In this document: one piece after another, positions 1-9,041 of the stretch
Position numbering within the stretch: the stretch's first letter is position 1
Layout of the letters: the number at the start of each line of letters is the position of its first letter
NCBI RefSeq assembly: GCF_002002725.1
Contig: NZ_MUNW01000031.1
Span: 1-64,000, forward strand
Origin: Sinorhizobium sp. A49
Lineage (GTDB): Bacteria; Pseudomonadota; Alphaproteobacteria; Rhizobiales; Rhizobiaceae
Direction: 5' to 3'
Length of the DNA stretch: 64,000 bases
Notes under the pieces: generated by a model
Seen by the model: only the letters and a program-made list of their open reading frames with translations
Databases searched by the model: none
Told to the model about the DNA's origin: nothing
Translations under genes and position numbers: made by a program

Positions 1-1316
1 GCCGCGCGGATGATGGCGCGCGCATTCGGCGCCTCGGCAAAGCGCGAGATGTTGTCCGACACCGTGCCGTCCATCAGCGCCACGTCCTGCGGCAGGTAGC
101 CGACATGCTGGTTGAACAGCGTCTCGGGCCATTGGGTGAGGTCGGCGCCGTCGATGCGCACCGCGCCGCGCAACACCGGCCAGATGCCGAGCATGGCACG
201 CGCCAGTGTCGTCTTGCCGCCGCCCGATGGCCCGATCAGCCCCAGCGCCTGGCCGGCTTTCAGCTCCAGGCTCACTTCGCTCAAGAGCACCGCCCCGGTC
301 GACGGCGCCACCGTCGTCACCTTGTCGAGCGACAGGCTCGTCGTCGGCGCCGGCAGGTCGAGGTTGCCGGAGCGCTCGTCGAGCACGCCGAGCGTCTCGT
401 TCAGGCGGTGATAGCTGCGTCTGGCCGCCACCACGCCCTTCCATTGCGCGATCGCCATGTCGACCGGCGCCAGCGCTCTCGCCGTCACGATCGAAGAGGC
501 GATGATCGAGCCGGCCGACATCTGCCCGCGGATCGCCAGATAGGCGCCAACCCCGAGGATCGCCGACTGCAGGATCATGCGCAGCACCTTCGACAGGCCC
601 GACAGCGTGCCGCCGATATCGGACGTCTTGGTCTGACAGTCGAGATGGCGGCGATTGGCCTTCTCGAAACGATCGACCGCCCGGCCGGTCATACCCATGG
701 CATGCAGCACGTCGCTGTTGCGGGCATTGCTTTCGGCCACCGAGCTGCGCGCCACCGACGCCTTGATCATCGAGCTGGAATGGCGCCGCGTCAGCACCTC
801 GGCAATCACCGTCAGCACCGCCAGAACCAGGGCGCCGCCGAGCGTGAGATAGCCGAGAACCGGGTGCAGCATCCAGACGAAGACGAGGTAGATCGGGATC
901 CATGGCAGATCGAACAGCGCCACCGGTCCCTGGCTCGAAAGGAAGCCGCGCAGCGTGTCGACGTCGCGACCGCGTTCCGTCGCCTCCGCCGTCGAATAGC
1001 CGAAGCGCGGCATCTCGATCACCACCTTGTGGGCAAGCGGCGCCAGTTGCGTGTCGAGCCTGGCGCCGAGCCTCACCAGGATCTGCGAGCGGATGACGTC
1101 GAACAGGCCCTGGAACAGATAGAGCCCGACCGCCAGCACCGACAGCGCCACCAGGGTGGAGATGCTGCCGCTGGTCAGCGCCCGATCGTAGATCTGCAGC
1201 ATGTAGAAGGCGCCGGTCAGCGCCAGGATGTTGATCAGGCCGGAAAGGCCGAAGAGATAGATCAGGATACCGCGCATGCCGCCGATCTTGTGTTGCGGCT
1301 CTTTCTTCTTGCTCAT
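1..1316 (-). CDS. Type I secretion ABC transporter, permease/ATPase (PrtD family), 3' end outside window
   Basis: Translating the minus strand from the ATG at 1316 gives a PrtD/HlyB-like exporter that is still open at the left edge (about 438 codons visible). The start MSKKKEPQHK is preceded by an AAGGGG ribosome site. The first ~300 residues hold the membrane domain, with hydrophobic helices near residues 15-40 and 50-75 and a further cluster around 130-175. The nucleotide-binding domain follows with Walker A GPSGGGKTT and the Q-loop YLPQD. The signature and Walker B motifs lie beyond the edge. In this family the protein sits in the inner membrane and energises one-step export with an HlyD-type adaptor and TolC; the adaptor gene would be expected just outside the window. 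It lies 73 nt downstream of the RTX peroxidase gene on the same strand, so that protein is the probable substrate. Confidence 0.93.
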   Translation of the reverse strand, partial: MSKKKEPQHKIGGMRGILIYLFGLSGLINILALTGAFYMLQIYDRALTSGSISTLVALSVLAVGLYLFQGLFDVIRSQILVRLGARLDTQLAPLAHKVVIEMPRFGYSTAEATERGRDVDTLRGFLSSQGPVALFDLPWIPIYLVFVWMLHPVLGYLTLGGALVLAVLTVIAEVLTRRHSSSMIKASVARSSVAESNARNSDVLHAMGMTGRAVDRFEKANRRHLDCQTKTSDIGGTLSGLSKVLRMILQSAILGVGAYLAIRGQMSAGSIIASSIVTARALAPVDMAIAQWKGVVAARRSYHRLNETLGVLDERSGNLDLPAPTTSLSLDKVTTVAPSTGAVLLSEVSLELKAGQALGLIGPSGGGKTTLARAMLGIWPVLRGAVRIDGADLTQWPETLFNQHVGYLPQDVALMDGTVSDNISRFAEAPNARAIIRA

Positions 1317-1349
1317 GATGAGATCCCCTTTTGTCCGCCCGCATGCTGT

Positions 1350-1374
1350 CCCGGCCGGTCACAGACCGGCCGGG
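1350..1374 (-). other. Intergenic hairpin between RTX gene and exporter gene
   Basis: A perfect 10-bp inverted repeat (CCCGGCCGGT / ACCGGCCGGG) with a 5-nt loop lies between the peroxidase stop and the exporter start. No T-run follows it on the minus strand. It is therefore more like an mRNA-stabilising or attenuating hairpin than a full intrinsic terminator. Such an element could let the abundant substrate be made in excess over its transporter; that role is inference. Confidence 0.6.
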
Positions 1375-1389
1375 AATTCCGCTTCATGC

Positions 1390-4300
1390 TCAGGAGACAC
1401 CATTGAAGTCGGCGACCTTGAGGTTGTGCGTGCCTGCAATCGCCAGTTCGAAGTCGGCATCCGGGTCGGCATCGACACTGCCGCGGATCACGGTGACGTC
1501 GGCGCCGTCCTGTGTCTCATGCGTCACCACGACCTGGCCGGCGCCCGAAAGCGTCGTTCCGGCCGAAAGCGTGAAGTGCTGCACGCCCGCCTGTCCGGTG
1601 TTGGCATCGATCGAGGAGAAGTCGATCCGGTCTCCCGGCGTAAAGCCGTAGATCGTGTCGCCGTTCGCCGCTGCCACCGAGGTGAAGCGGAAGACGTCCT
1701 CGCCAAGGCCGCCGTCGATGATGTTGACGGCATTGGACGCGGTGATCACGTCATGGCCCGAGCCACCGATGAAGTTCTCGAAGCCGTAGACCGTGTCGGT
1801 GCCCACCTCGACGCCCGAGACCTGCCCGCGGCCCATGAAGCCGGTGCCCATGTCGACCGTCAGGGTGCCGGTGGCCGTCGAGTAGTCGAGCGTGTCGATG
1901 CCGCCATCGCCCCAGTAGCTGTCGGAGCCGTCGCCCTTGGTGGCAAGCACGATGTCGTCGCCGGCACCGCCCCAGGCCTTGTCTGCGCCCGCCCCGCCTT
2001 CGATGACGTCGTTGCCGGCGTCGCCGTAGATCAGGTCCTCGCCGCCATTGCCAAACAGCATGTCGGCACCGGCACCGCCGTGGATCTCGTCATCGCCGGA
2101 TCCACCCGAGGCAACGTCGTCGCCGTCACCGCCCGACAGCACATCCTCGCCGTCCTCGCCGCGCAGCACGTCGCTGCCCGCATCCCCCGACAGGATGTCG
2201 CCACCGCCGCCGCCCAGAAGCACGTCGGCAAGCGCACCGCCCAGCAACACATCCGCTGCCGACGTTCCGATCAGCGTGCGCGCCGCAACCGGCAACGGCG
2301 TCTCGCCACCGTCCCCATCGCCAGAGCCACTATCGTCGTCGTCCGACCCGCACGTGTCGTCGTCATCGTCGTCGTGATGATCGTCGCCGGACCAGGTCCG
2401 GACCTCAGGTGCGCTACCACTGGCAAACGAGATCGTGTGCGAACCGTTCGTCAGCGTCGTGACGCCGCCAGCTTCGCTGGCGTCGTAATCATTAAGGCTC
2501 GCGCCCTCCATGAGCTCGATGACATCCTGCGGCCGCAGTGCCCCGACGATCGTGTCGTTGCCGCCGTTCGAGCGGAAGACGATACGATGGGCCGACTCCA
2601 GGCCGGAAATGTCGATGACATCGTCCCCGGCAGTGCCATCGATGGTAATGGTCGAGAAGTTGAGGCTGGTGCCGGTGAAGTCGCCGATGACCTGGATCGT
2701 GTCACTGCCGTTGTTGCCGCCGCCGGCACCGCCGGGTGACGTCACCTGCAGCGTGTTGATGCGGATTTCCTCGATATTGTCGAGTTCGGCAATGACGACG
2801 CCATCGCGGGTGACGACGATCTCGGTATTGCCGTTGAGGACGAGGCCTGACAGGGCCGCGAACGCGGCCGCCCGTGAATAGACCACGAAGGCCTCCGTGC
2901 CGGCACTGCCGTTCAGCTGATAGGTATCGACGCCGCCGCCACCATTGACGATGTCCCGTCCGCCGGTGCTGCCGACCTGGGTGATGGTGTCGTTGCCGTC
3001 GCCCGCGTCGATATAGTCGTTGCCGCCGCCGCCGTTGATGGCATCGACACCACCCAGCCCGAAGATCGCCTGGGAACTGTTGTTGCCGTTCAAGGTGTTG
3101 GTGCCATTGGTCCCTGTGGTGACGGCGTAGTCGGCTGCGTTGAAGCGCAGCGTCTCGATGGCATTGAGCGTATCCGTGCCTTCGGCGCCGGTGAGATCGG
3201 CGACAGTGATGTTCGTGCCGTTGCTGGTAATCGCGAAGTTGGTGACCGCGCCCGCATAGACTGCAACATCCGTGCCGCCGCCGCCGTTGAGCGTGTCATT
3301 GCCCGCGCCACCATTCAGCGTATCGCCGCCGGCATTGCCATTCAGCACGTCGTTGCCGGCATTGCCGTTGAGCGTGTCGCCGCCACCGATGCCGAGGATG
3401 CCGCTCGAGCCTTCGGCGATGTCGTCACCTGCCGTGCCATTGAATGTTGCGCCGAACAGACCGGCGCTCCAGTTGGCACCGACCGGCCCCGTCGGCTGCG
3501 AGGCGAGCGTCTCGACATGGCCATTGCCGTCGGCAAAGCTGACGACGACCCGCAGTTCAAGACCCGCCTGCGGACCGAACGGGGTGCCGGCGAGATCCTG
3601 AGGCGCAAAGGTTGCGGCCGTTGCGCCGGCAACGTTGGTCCAGTCGCCGTTGATGAGCGCCTGCCACTGATAGGAGAAAGGCCCGAGGCCATTGGCATCC
3701 TGGATCGACGAGACGTTGACGGTCAGCGCCTGGCCTTCGGTCGGAGTCAAGTCGTTGATGACGGGTGCGCCCGTTGCCGGCTGGTTGAAGAAGATTGCCG
3801 TGTCGATGATGCCGTCGGCGAACTTCAGCTGCTCGATGTTGAACAGTCGGTCCGTTCCGTCCGCTTCGCGGTTGCGTCCCGTCGTCGGGTCGACGATCGC
3901 CGCTCCGACCGTTGTGTGTTCGACGGTCAGGCTGCCATCGGCATTGGCGGTGATCGTGTAGTTGGCACGCACGTCCCAATAGACGGCCGTGTCCACGTCA
4001 CCGGCGTTGCCGCCGTCGAGGATCTCTCGCACGACCTGCAATTGGCCCGGCTTGATCTCGCCGCTAAACATGCGTGTCTGGATATCGGCGATGCTGTCGA
4101 CGCTGAAGGGTTGCCAGACCTGTCCGCGGGAAAGATCCGGCGAGACCAGAATGCGGACATTCAACCACTTGTCGCCATCGATGATGTCGTTGCCGCCCAT
4201 GCCCTCGATGATGTCGCTGCCGCCGCCGCCGAGCAGGATGTCGGAGGCATCGCCCGTGTGCATGACAATGGTTTCGGTCTTGCCGGCGACAGTGACGGTG

Positions 4301-7300
4301 GTGCGCGTCAGGTGGTTGGTTAGCGCCGCAAGCCCGGAGATGAGGTTGAGGTTCTTTTCCAGAAGCGCGTTCGAATAGGAATCCAGCGGCGCATCTGCAT
4401 CGACCTGCGCAGCATTGCCGTCGGCGTCATAGCCGCCGATCACCACGTCGCGACCGATGAGCTGGTCGTTGTAGTCCCAACCCGAGAGGCCTTCGACCAG
4501 GTCGTAACGATCCCTGACGATGTTGTTCTGCTGGTTGACGAAGATGCTGATGTTCATATTGGCATCGGCGGCATAGTTGTTGTTCTGGAACGTCGTCCAG
4601 TCGAAGCCGGCCATGCCGTTCGAGCGGTTGATGCCGATGCCCTGCACCATAATGTCGTCGCCGGATTCACCGTCGAAGTCGGTGTCGTTCTCGCCGGCGA
4701 TCATCACGTCGTGGCCGATGATGCGCGAGTTGAAGAACAGCTCGGAGTTGTCGCCGGTCAGCGTCGTCATGTTGCCCTGGGCTTCCATCCAGTCATGACC
4801 TTCGTTGCCGAGGATGACCCCGCCGCCTGTGGGTGCCCGGATGAAATCGTTGCCCTCGCCGCCGGACAGCGTCTTCTGGTCTTCGCCACCAGCCAGAACG
4901 TCGTCGCCGTCGCCACCGAAGACCAGATCCAGGCCCATGCCGCCGTTGATGATGTCGTCGCCGGCCTCGCCCTTGATGACGTCGGCGGCGCCGATATCGG
5001 TACCGCTGTCGGTGATGATGTCGTCGCCGTCGCCGCCATGAAGGTGATCGACACCGAAGCCGCCCTCGATGCGGTCGTCGCCGCCATCCCCCCAGATCGT
5101 GTCGTCGCCGGCACCACCGATCAGCGTTTCGCCGGCATTCGTGCCGCCGAGGACGACATGCTCGCCACCGGTAAATCTGAGATAGTTCGCTGCCCGCACC
5201 ACCAGAGAGGTTGTGCCGGTGATGGCGGAGATAACATCGGAGTCGCCGGTCGGATCGGCATTGCCAAGGCCGTCGTTGTACTGCCGGGACTGGTTCATTT
5301 CGATGATGTAATCAGCCGTCTGGAACGCGGCGCCATTGGTATGCATACCCGAATCTTCGGTGTCGGTGTTGCGCCGGATCAGATCGGCGAAGCTGTCGCT
5401 TTCCAGTTCGTTGAGCAGGTTCTGGCCCTGTGTGCGGCTCAGATAGTAGAAGCGGTCACCGTTCTGCAGGTTCTGGATCTGCAGTTCGAACACGTAGGTG
5501 AAGGTGGAGCCGAGCATGCCGCCGAACGGCATCAGAGCTTCGGCAAGGCCCCCGATCCAGAAATCGACCTTGTTGAGACCGGTTTCCGTGTTCGCCCAGC
5601 TACCGGTCGAGTTGAGATAATCAAGGCGTTCCTGACGCTCGGCGGCCGTCTCCCCGGCAACGCCGAAGACCAGATCCCAGGCGGCATCGCGCTTGGCCTC
5701 TGCAGTCGTGGCTGCCGTGATCGCATCATGCGTGCCATAGGCGGCGATGAAGTTGACGATCGACAGCGGGTTCTTGATGTGCTGAGCGAAGTCGGCCCAG
5801 CTCGTATAGGGCTTTAGGTAGGTGTCGTTCGTCTGCTCGTAGATCTGACGCCGGGCCTCGTTGAGCGAGGGCACGCCAGTTTCCCGGGCGCGGGCCATGT
5901 TGAGTGCTGCCAGATCCAGTGGCAGGCCGACCAGGTTGTTACGCAACGCGCTGGTCATGAATTCGTCGATTTCGTTGCCGACCTGCCGTGTCATGCCGCG
6001 CAGGATGGCGCCGGACGCGGCATGAGCATCGACACCCGCACTGTTGAAGATGACCGGGTTCAGAAATGCATCGATCAGACCAACTTCTTCAGGGGTTGCC
6101 GCATTGTTGCTGAGCTTCAGCATTTCGACGTTCTCGGCGAGCATCGAGTGACCGAAGCGATAGACGACTTGGGCAAATTCCTCGTAGATCACCGCGTCGA
6201 TCTCGACCGAATGCGAGAACACGAACGGATCGATCTGCGGGGCAACGGCGCGGACGAACTCTTCGAAGACCAGGTGCTGATAGACCATTTCGGTGGAGAA
6301 GCGGGCCGCCTGGAAGAGGCGCTCACCGTCCCAGATCAAGCCGGAAAGGTCGGTCGGCAGGCTTGTAACATCGACCAGCAGCCATTCGTTGAGCAGCGCC
6401 AGATCGCCTTCGGCCAAAAGTGTCGCCTTGATCTCATCCACCTGGCGATTGTGCTCGCTGTGGAAGATGGAGTGGGTCGCGGTCAACGCGATGTTCTCGT
6501 TGCCGCGGCCGTCGCCGACGATGAAATGCGCGTTCAGCAGCTCATCATCGTAAGTGAGGTTAAAGCCGAACTGGTTCGGGATGATGGGGTTGCCGGCCAC
6601 GTTGTCGGCATCCGGCAGAACAGTCACCGGCGCGGTCGTCGGGTCGCGGTCGTGGTCGATCGGCGCACTCGGCACGGCATTGTGGGCGATGTCGTTGAGG
6701 AAGGCACGGCCGGCACTCAGACTGGTCAGGGCATCGAGCGGAACGGCGAGATTTCCTTCTACCGGCCCGGCCGTCGTTACCATCAGCGGCAGGCCGCTCG
6801 CCCCGCGTACGAACTCGCCATAGAGGTCGGTGACGAGTAGCGGCACACTGTGGACGTTGAGGTCGCTGAGCTCGATGCCGAGCAGCTCTCTTGCCTGAGT
6901 CTTGATATCGGCCCATGTAGGAGGCCCGCCGGCAGCACCTTCGAGCATCTGGCCGGTTGCCATCGGCTTGCCGCCGACCATCACATACTCGCGCAGGAAG
7001 ACCTGGTGCGAGGGGTTCGAGGTGTAGACCTGGTTGAGGTCGATCCAGGGCGTGGTTTCGTTGCGATGATCGCGGATGTCGTCGGAGGTTCCGACCTGAC
7101 CATCGGGGCCGGCATGTACGGCGTCGTTGGTCGCGCGGGTGAGAACCATGAAGTTGGTCTGGCTGCCCGGCACGTAGAGCGGGTCGTCCGGCTGCAGCGG
7201 AATGATGACGTTGCCGCTGCCACCCTTGGCGGTGAGGTCGAGGCCGTGGTCGAAGAACTGGCCGAAAATCGTCATGAACCCGTTGAAAGAGGCGGTGTCG

Positions 7301-8610
7301 CCAAGGTCGGCGGCAATGTTCTTGATGAAGACGTTGTCGCCGTCCATCGTCACGCCGTGTGACGTGACTTCAGCAATCACGGCTGCATCGGCGGCCGCTG
7401 CGGCAGCGACGGCAGCTGCCGTTGCGGCACTGTCAGTCGGAATGGCATCGCGCGCCTCGATCGCGTCGGCAAGGGCGTCGTTCGCCTGTGCGAGGTCGTT
7501 GGTGGCAGCGCTCAAGCTTGCGTCGGCGTCGGCGAGAGCCGCAGCCGCATCCGTAGCCTCCGCCTGGGCCACGTTGGCTGCGTTGGACAGCACCTGCTGC
7601 TCGGCAATGGCGTCCTGCAGGGCAGAGATCGTCGCGGCATGTGCCGACTGGGCCGAACCAAGCACAGCGACCGCATCCTCATGATCCTCGACGGCCTGGG
7701 CATGCGCGATCTGTGCATCTTCACGGGCATCCACAGCCACCGCATAGGCTGCGGCATTGGCAGGACTCTGGTCATTCTGGAAGGCGGTGAGAGCATTGGC
7801 TTCCGCCTGCTGGGCGAGGCCCAGATTGGCGAAAGCGATGTTCTTGGACGCTTCCGCGGCGGCCGCCGCCGCAGCAGCGGACTGGCTGGCGACGAGCGCG
7901 GCGGCGACGGCGGATTGGGCCGCGGTGACGACGGAAGCATGCGCATCGCGTGCTGCGACGGCTGACGCCAGCGTCGCGTTGGCGGCGCCGAGGCCCTGTG
8001 TGGCGCCGGCCTGTCCGGCCGCTGCCGTATCGAAGGCGGACTGTGCTATGGCCTGCGCGGTTTGCGCATTCGCGACGATAACGTTGGCAGCGGCCACAGC
8101 GACGTCGGCGTCTGCCGCAGCGTCGGCGACGGCTGCATGGGCGGCCCGGGCCACCGCCTGCAACTGCATCACCTCGCCAATAATCTGCAGTGCCTGCGAG
8201 CCGGTGATGCCTACCGAGGCAAGTGCGCCGGAAATGGCGGCCGGATTGTTCAGGGATTGATCGGCCACGATGTTGGATATCATGCGCGGCTGGCTGTCGT
8301 AGACCGAACCGCTGAGATCTGCGTAGCTGGTCGGCAGGCCGTTGCGAATGTTGGTTTCTGCGGCCGCGTAGTTTGGTGTCAGCAGCCGGGCCATCACCTG
8401 GTCCGAAGAACCAAAATGCGTCATGTTCGGCTGGAAGTTGTTGTACGAGCCGTCAACGGTGCGCAGGCCGTAGGGAAGCAGCGGGCTTGATACCAGCTGC
8501 TCGAGCGCTGTCCTGGGGTCGGCGCCGCCTTCGATGGCGGCCGTGTGCGCCTCGGCAATCTTGATCTGCTTCAGGATGAAGTCGAGGTCGTTTCGGTTAA
8601 GCTGTACCAT
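1390..8610 (-). CDS. Giant secreted RTX animal-type haem peroxidase (MopA-like) with alanine-rich coiled-coil insertion
   Basis: The 2406-residue protein starts at MVQLNRNDLDF; GGAGGG lies just upstream, so I reject the longer frame reaching 8694. The peroxidase core has the family hallmarks. FGQFFDHGLDL (~453) carries the distal His and haem-linked Asp, GDGRGNENIALTATHS (~702) the catalytic Arg and Glu, and FRFGHSM (~820) the proximal His. An Ala-rich, probably coiled-coil stretch (~150-412) splits the N-terminal peroxidase segment (LRTVDGSYNN, ~49) from the distal-His segment. Glycine/aspartate RTX nonapeptides, which bind calcium, occur at ~1158-1260, ~1720-1785 and ~2113-2220. An Ig-like domain sits at ~1613-1700 and a His/Asp-rich acidic tract at ~2078-2090. 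There is no N-terminal signal peptide, and the hydrophobic C-terminus fits a type I secretion signal. Related Aurantimonas and Erythrobacter proteins (MopA) are linked to Mn(II) oxidation; substrate here is unproven. Confidence 0.92.
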   Translation of the reverse strand: MVQLNRNDLDFILKQIKIAEAHTAAIEGGADPRTALEQLVSSPLLPYGLRTVDGSYNNFQPNMTHFGSSDQVMARLLTPNYAAAETNIRNGLPTSYADLSGSVYDSQPRMISNIVADQSLNNPAAISGALASVGITGSQALQIIGEVMQLQAVARAAHAAVADAAADADVAVAAANVIVANAQTAQAIAQSAFDTAAAGQAGATQGLGAANATLASAVAARDAHASVVTAAQSAVAAALVASQSAAAAAAAAEASKNIAFANLGLAQQAEANALTAFQNDQSPANAAAYAVAVDAREDAQIAHAQAVEDHEDAVAVLGSAQSAHAATISALQDAIAEQQVLSNAANVAQAEATDAAAALADADASLSAATNDLAQANDALADAIEARDAIPTDSAATAAAVAAAAAADAAVIAEVTSHGVTMDGDNVFIKNIAADLGDTASFNGFMTIFGQFFDHGLDLTAKGGSGNVIIPLQPDDPLYVPGSQTNFMVLTRATNDAVHAGPDGQVGTSDDIRDHRNETTPWIDLNQVYTSNPSHQVFLREYVMVGGKPMATGQMLEGAAGGPPTWADIKTQARELLGIELSDLNVHSVPLLVTDLYGEFVRGASGLPLMVTTAGPVEGNLAVPLDALTSLSAGRAFLNDIAHNAVPSAPIDHDRDPTTAPVTVLPDADNVAGNPIIPNQFGFNLTYDDELLNAHFIVGDGRGNENIALTATHSIFHSEHNRQVDEIKATLLAEGDLALLNEWLLVDVTSLPTDLSGLIWDGERLFQAARFSTEMVYQHLVFEEFVRAVAPQIDPFVFSHSVEIDAVIYEEFAQVVYRFGHSMLAENVEMLKLSNNAATPEEVGLIDAFLNPVIFNSAGVDAHAASGAILRGMTRQVGNEIDEFMTSALRNNLVGLPLDLAALNMARARETGVPSLNEARRQIYEQTNDTYLKPYTSWADFAQHIKNPLSIVNFIAAYGTHDAITAATTAEAKRDAAWDLVFGVAGETAAERQERLDYLNSTGSWANTETGLNKVDFWIGGLAEALMPFGGMLGSTFTYVFELQIQNLQNGDRFYYLSRTQGQNLLNELESDSFADLIRRNTDTEDSGMHTNGAAFQTADYIIEMNQSRQYNDGLGNADPTGDSDVISAITGTTSLVVRAANYLRFTGGEHVVLGGTNAGETLIGGAGDDTIWGDGGDDRIEGGFGVDHLHGGDGDDIITDSGTDIGAADVIKGEAGDDIINGGMGLDLVFGGDGDDVLAGGEDQKTLSGGEGNDFIRAPTGGGVILGNEGHDWMEAQGNMTTLTGDNSELFFNSRIIGHDVMIAGENDTDFDGESGDDIMVQGIGINRSNGMAGFDWTTFQNNNYAADANMNISIFVNQQNNIVRDRYDLVEGLSGWDYNDQLIGRDVVIGGYDADGNAAQVDADAPLDSYSNALLEKNLNLISGLAALTNHLTRTTVTVAGKTETIVMHTGDASDILLGGGGSDIIEGMGGNDIIDGDKWLNVRILVSPDLSRGQVWQPFSVDSIADIQTRMFSGEIKPGQLQVVREILDGGNAGDVDTAVYWDVRANYTITANADGSLTVEHTTVGAAIVDPTTGRNREADGTDRLFNIEQLKFADGIIDTAIFFNQPATGAPVINDLTPTEGQALTVNVSSIQDANGLGPFSYQWQALINGDWTNVAGATAATFAPQDLAGTPFGPQAGLELRVVVSFADGNGHVETLASQPTGPVGANWSAGLFGATFNGTAGDDIAEGSSGILGIGGGDTLNGNAGNDVLNGNAGGDTLNGGAGNDTLNGGGGTDVAVYAGAVTNFAITSNGTNITVADLTGAEGTDTLNAIETLRFNAADYAVTTGTNGTNTLNGNNSSQAIFGLGGVDAINGGGGNDYIDAGDGNDTITQVGSTGGRDIVNGGGGVDTYQLNGSAGTEAFVVYSRAAAFAALSGLVLNGNTEIVVTRDGVVIAELDNIEEIRINTLQVTSPGGAGGGNNGSDTIQVIGDFTGTSLNFSTITIDGTAGDDVIDISGLESAHRIVFRSNGGNDTIVGALRPQDVIELMEGASLNDYDASEAGGVTTLTNGSHTISFASGSAPEVRTWSGDDHHDDDDDDTCGSDDDDSGSGDGDGGETPLPVAARTLIGTSAADVLLGGALADVLLGGGGGDILSGDAGSDVLRGEDGEDVLSGGDGDDVASGGSGDDEIHGGAGADMLFGNGGEDLIYGDAGNDVIEGGAGADKAWGGAGDDIVLATKGDGSDSYWGDGGIDTLDYSTATGTLTVDMGTGFMGRGQVSGVEVGTDTVYGFENFIGGSGHDVITASNAVNIIDGGLGEDVFRFTSVAAANGDTIYGFTPGDRIDFSSIDANTGQAGVQHFTLSAGTTLSGAGQVVVTHETQDGADVTVIRGSVDADPDADFELAIAGTHNLKVADFNGVS

Positions 8611-8878
8611 CTTACCCTCCGTCGGCCGTAACGCAGCCGCGCCCGCCTGTTTTTGCCAAAGTTCCACCGCCCGGCGGGCAGGCATCGCCTGCATCCGTCG
8701 GCCGCAACATCGTTCGCTTGCCCGATCCCTCGATCAGGGCCTTTCTGTTGATGCTTCGATGTTCGGGGGAAACGGTGCAGAAAGAAACGTCGCAAAGTCG
8801 GGCGAAATTGCCGACGAATGTCGTACCGGCAGTCCGACCACTGTCGGTGCGGCAGGTAGAATAGGACCGCAAGGGATA

Positions 8879-8894
8879 CTGGACTTAGGTCCAG
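8879..8894. promoter_or_regulatory. Palindrome in the divergent peroxidase/kinase intergenic region
   Basis: The ~430-base gap between the peroxidase start (8610) and the kinase start (9042) holds no gene. It contains CTGGAC-TTAG-GTCCAG, a perfect 6-bp inverted repeat. This is a reasonable candidate operator for the neighbouring response regulator, but nothing in the sequence proves it. The rest of the gap shows no feature I can name. Confidence 0.35.
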
Positions 8895-9041
8895 ATATAG
8901 TCCGACCCAAAGATGTTGTTCGCTGGCGCTCTTTCAATTTATGAAAATACTGCGATCATCATGCCGCAAGGCAGCGGTTTGATTTTTTGTGCGCGGACAA
9001 TTTCGACTTCGCGCACGACCCGAAGGAGGGACCGGCGCAGT

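Noticed and set aside
105-1406. Long plus-strand frame opposite the exporter gene
   Set aside because: Arg/His-rich shadow frame in GC-rich DNA; the opposite strand encodes a clear PrtD-type exporter.
1950-2280. Periodic repeats that could be taken for a CRISPR-like or tandem array
   Set aside because: The ~27-nt period encodes in-frame RTX nonapeptides with varied codons; there are no constant repeats with unique spacers.
1276-5817. Plus-strand frames of several hundred codons across the RTX gene (for example 1276-2739 and 4711-5817)
   Set aside because: They mirror the glycine/aspartate repeats of the peroxidase gene and show no family features.
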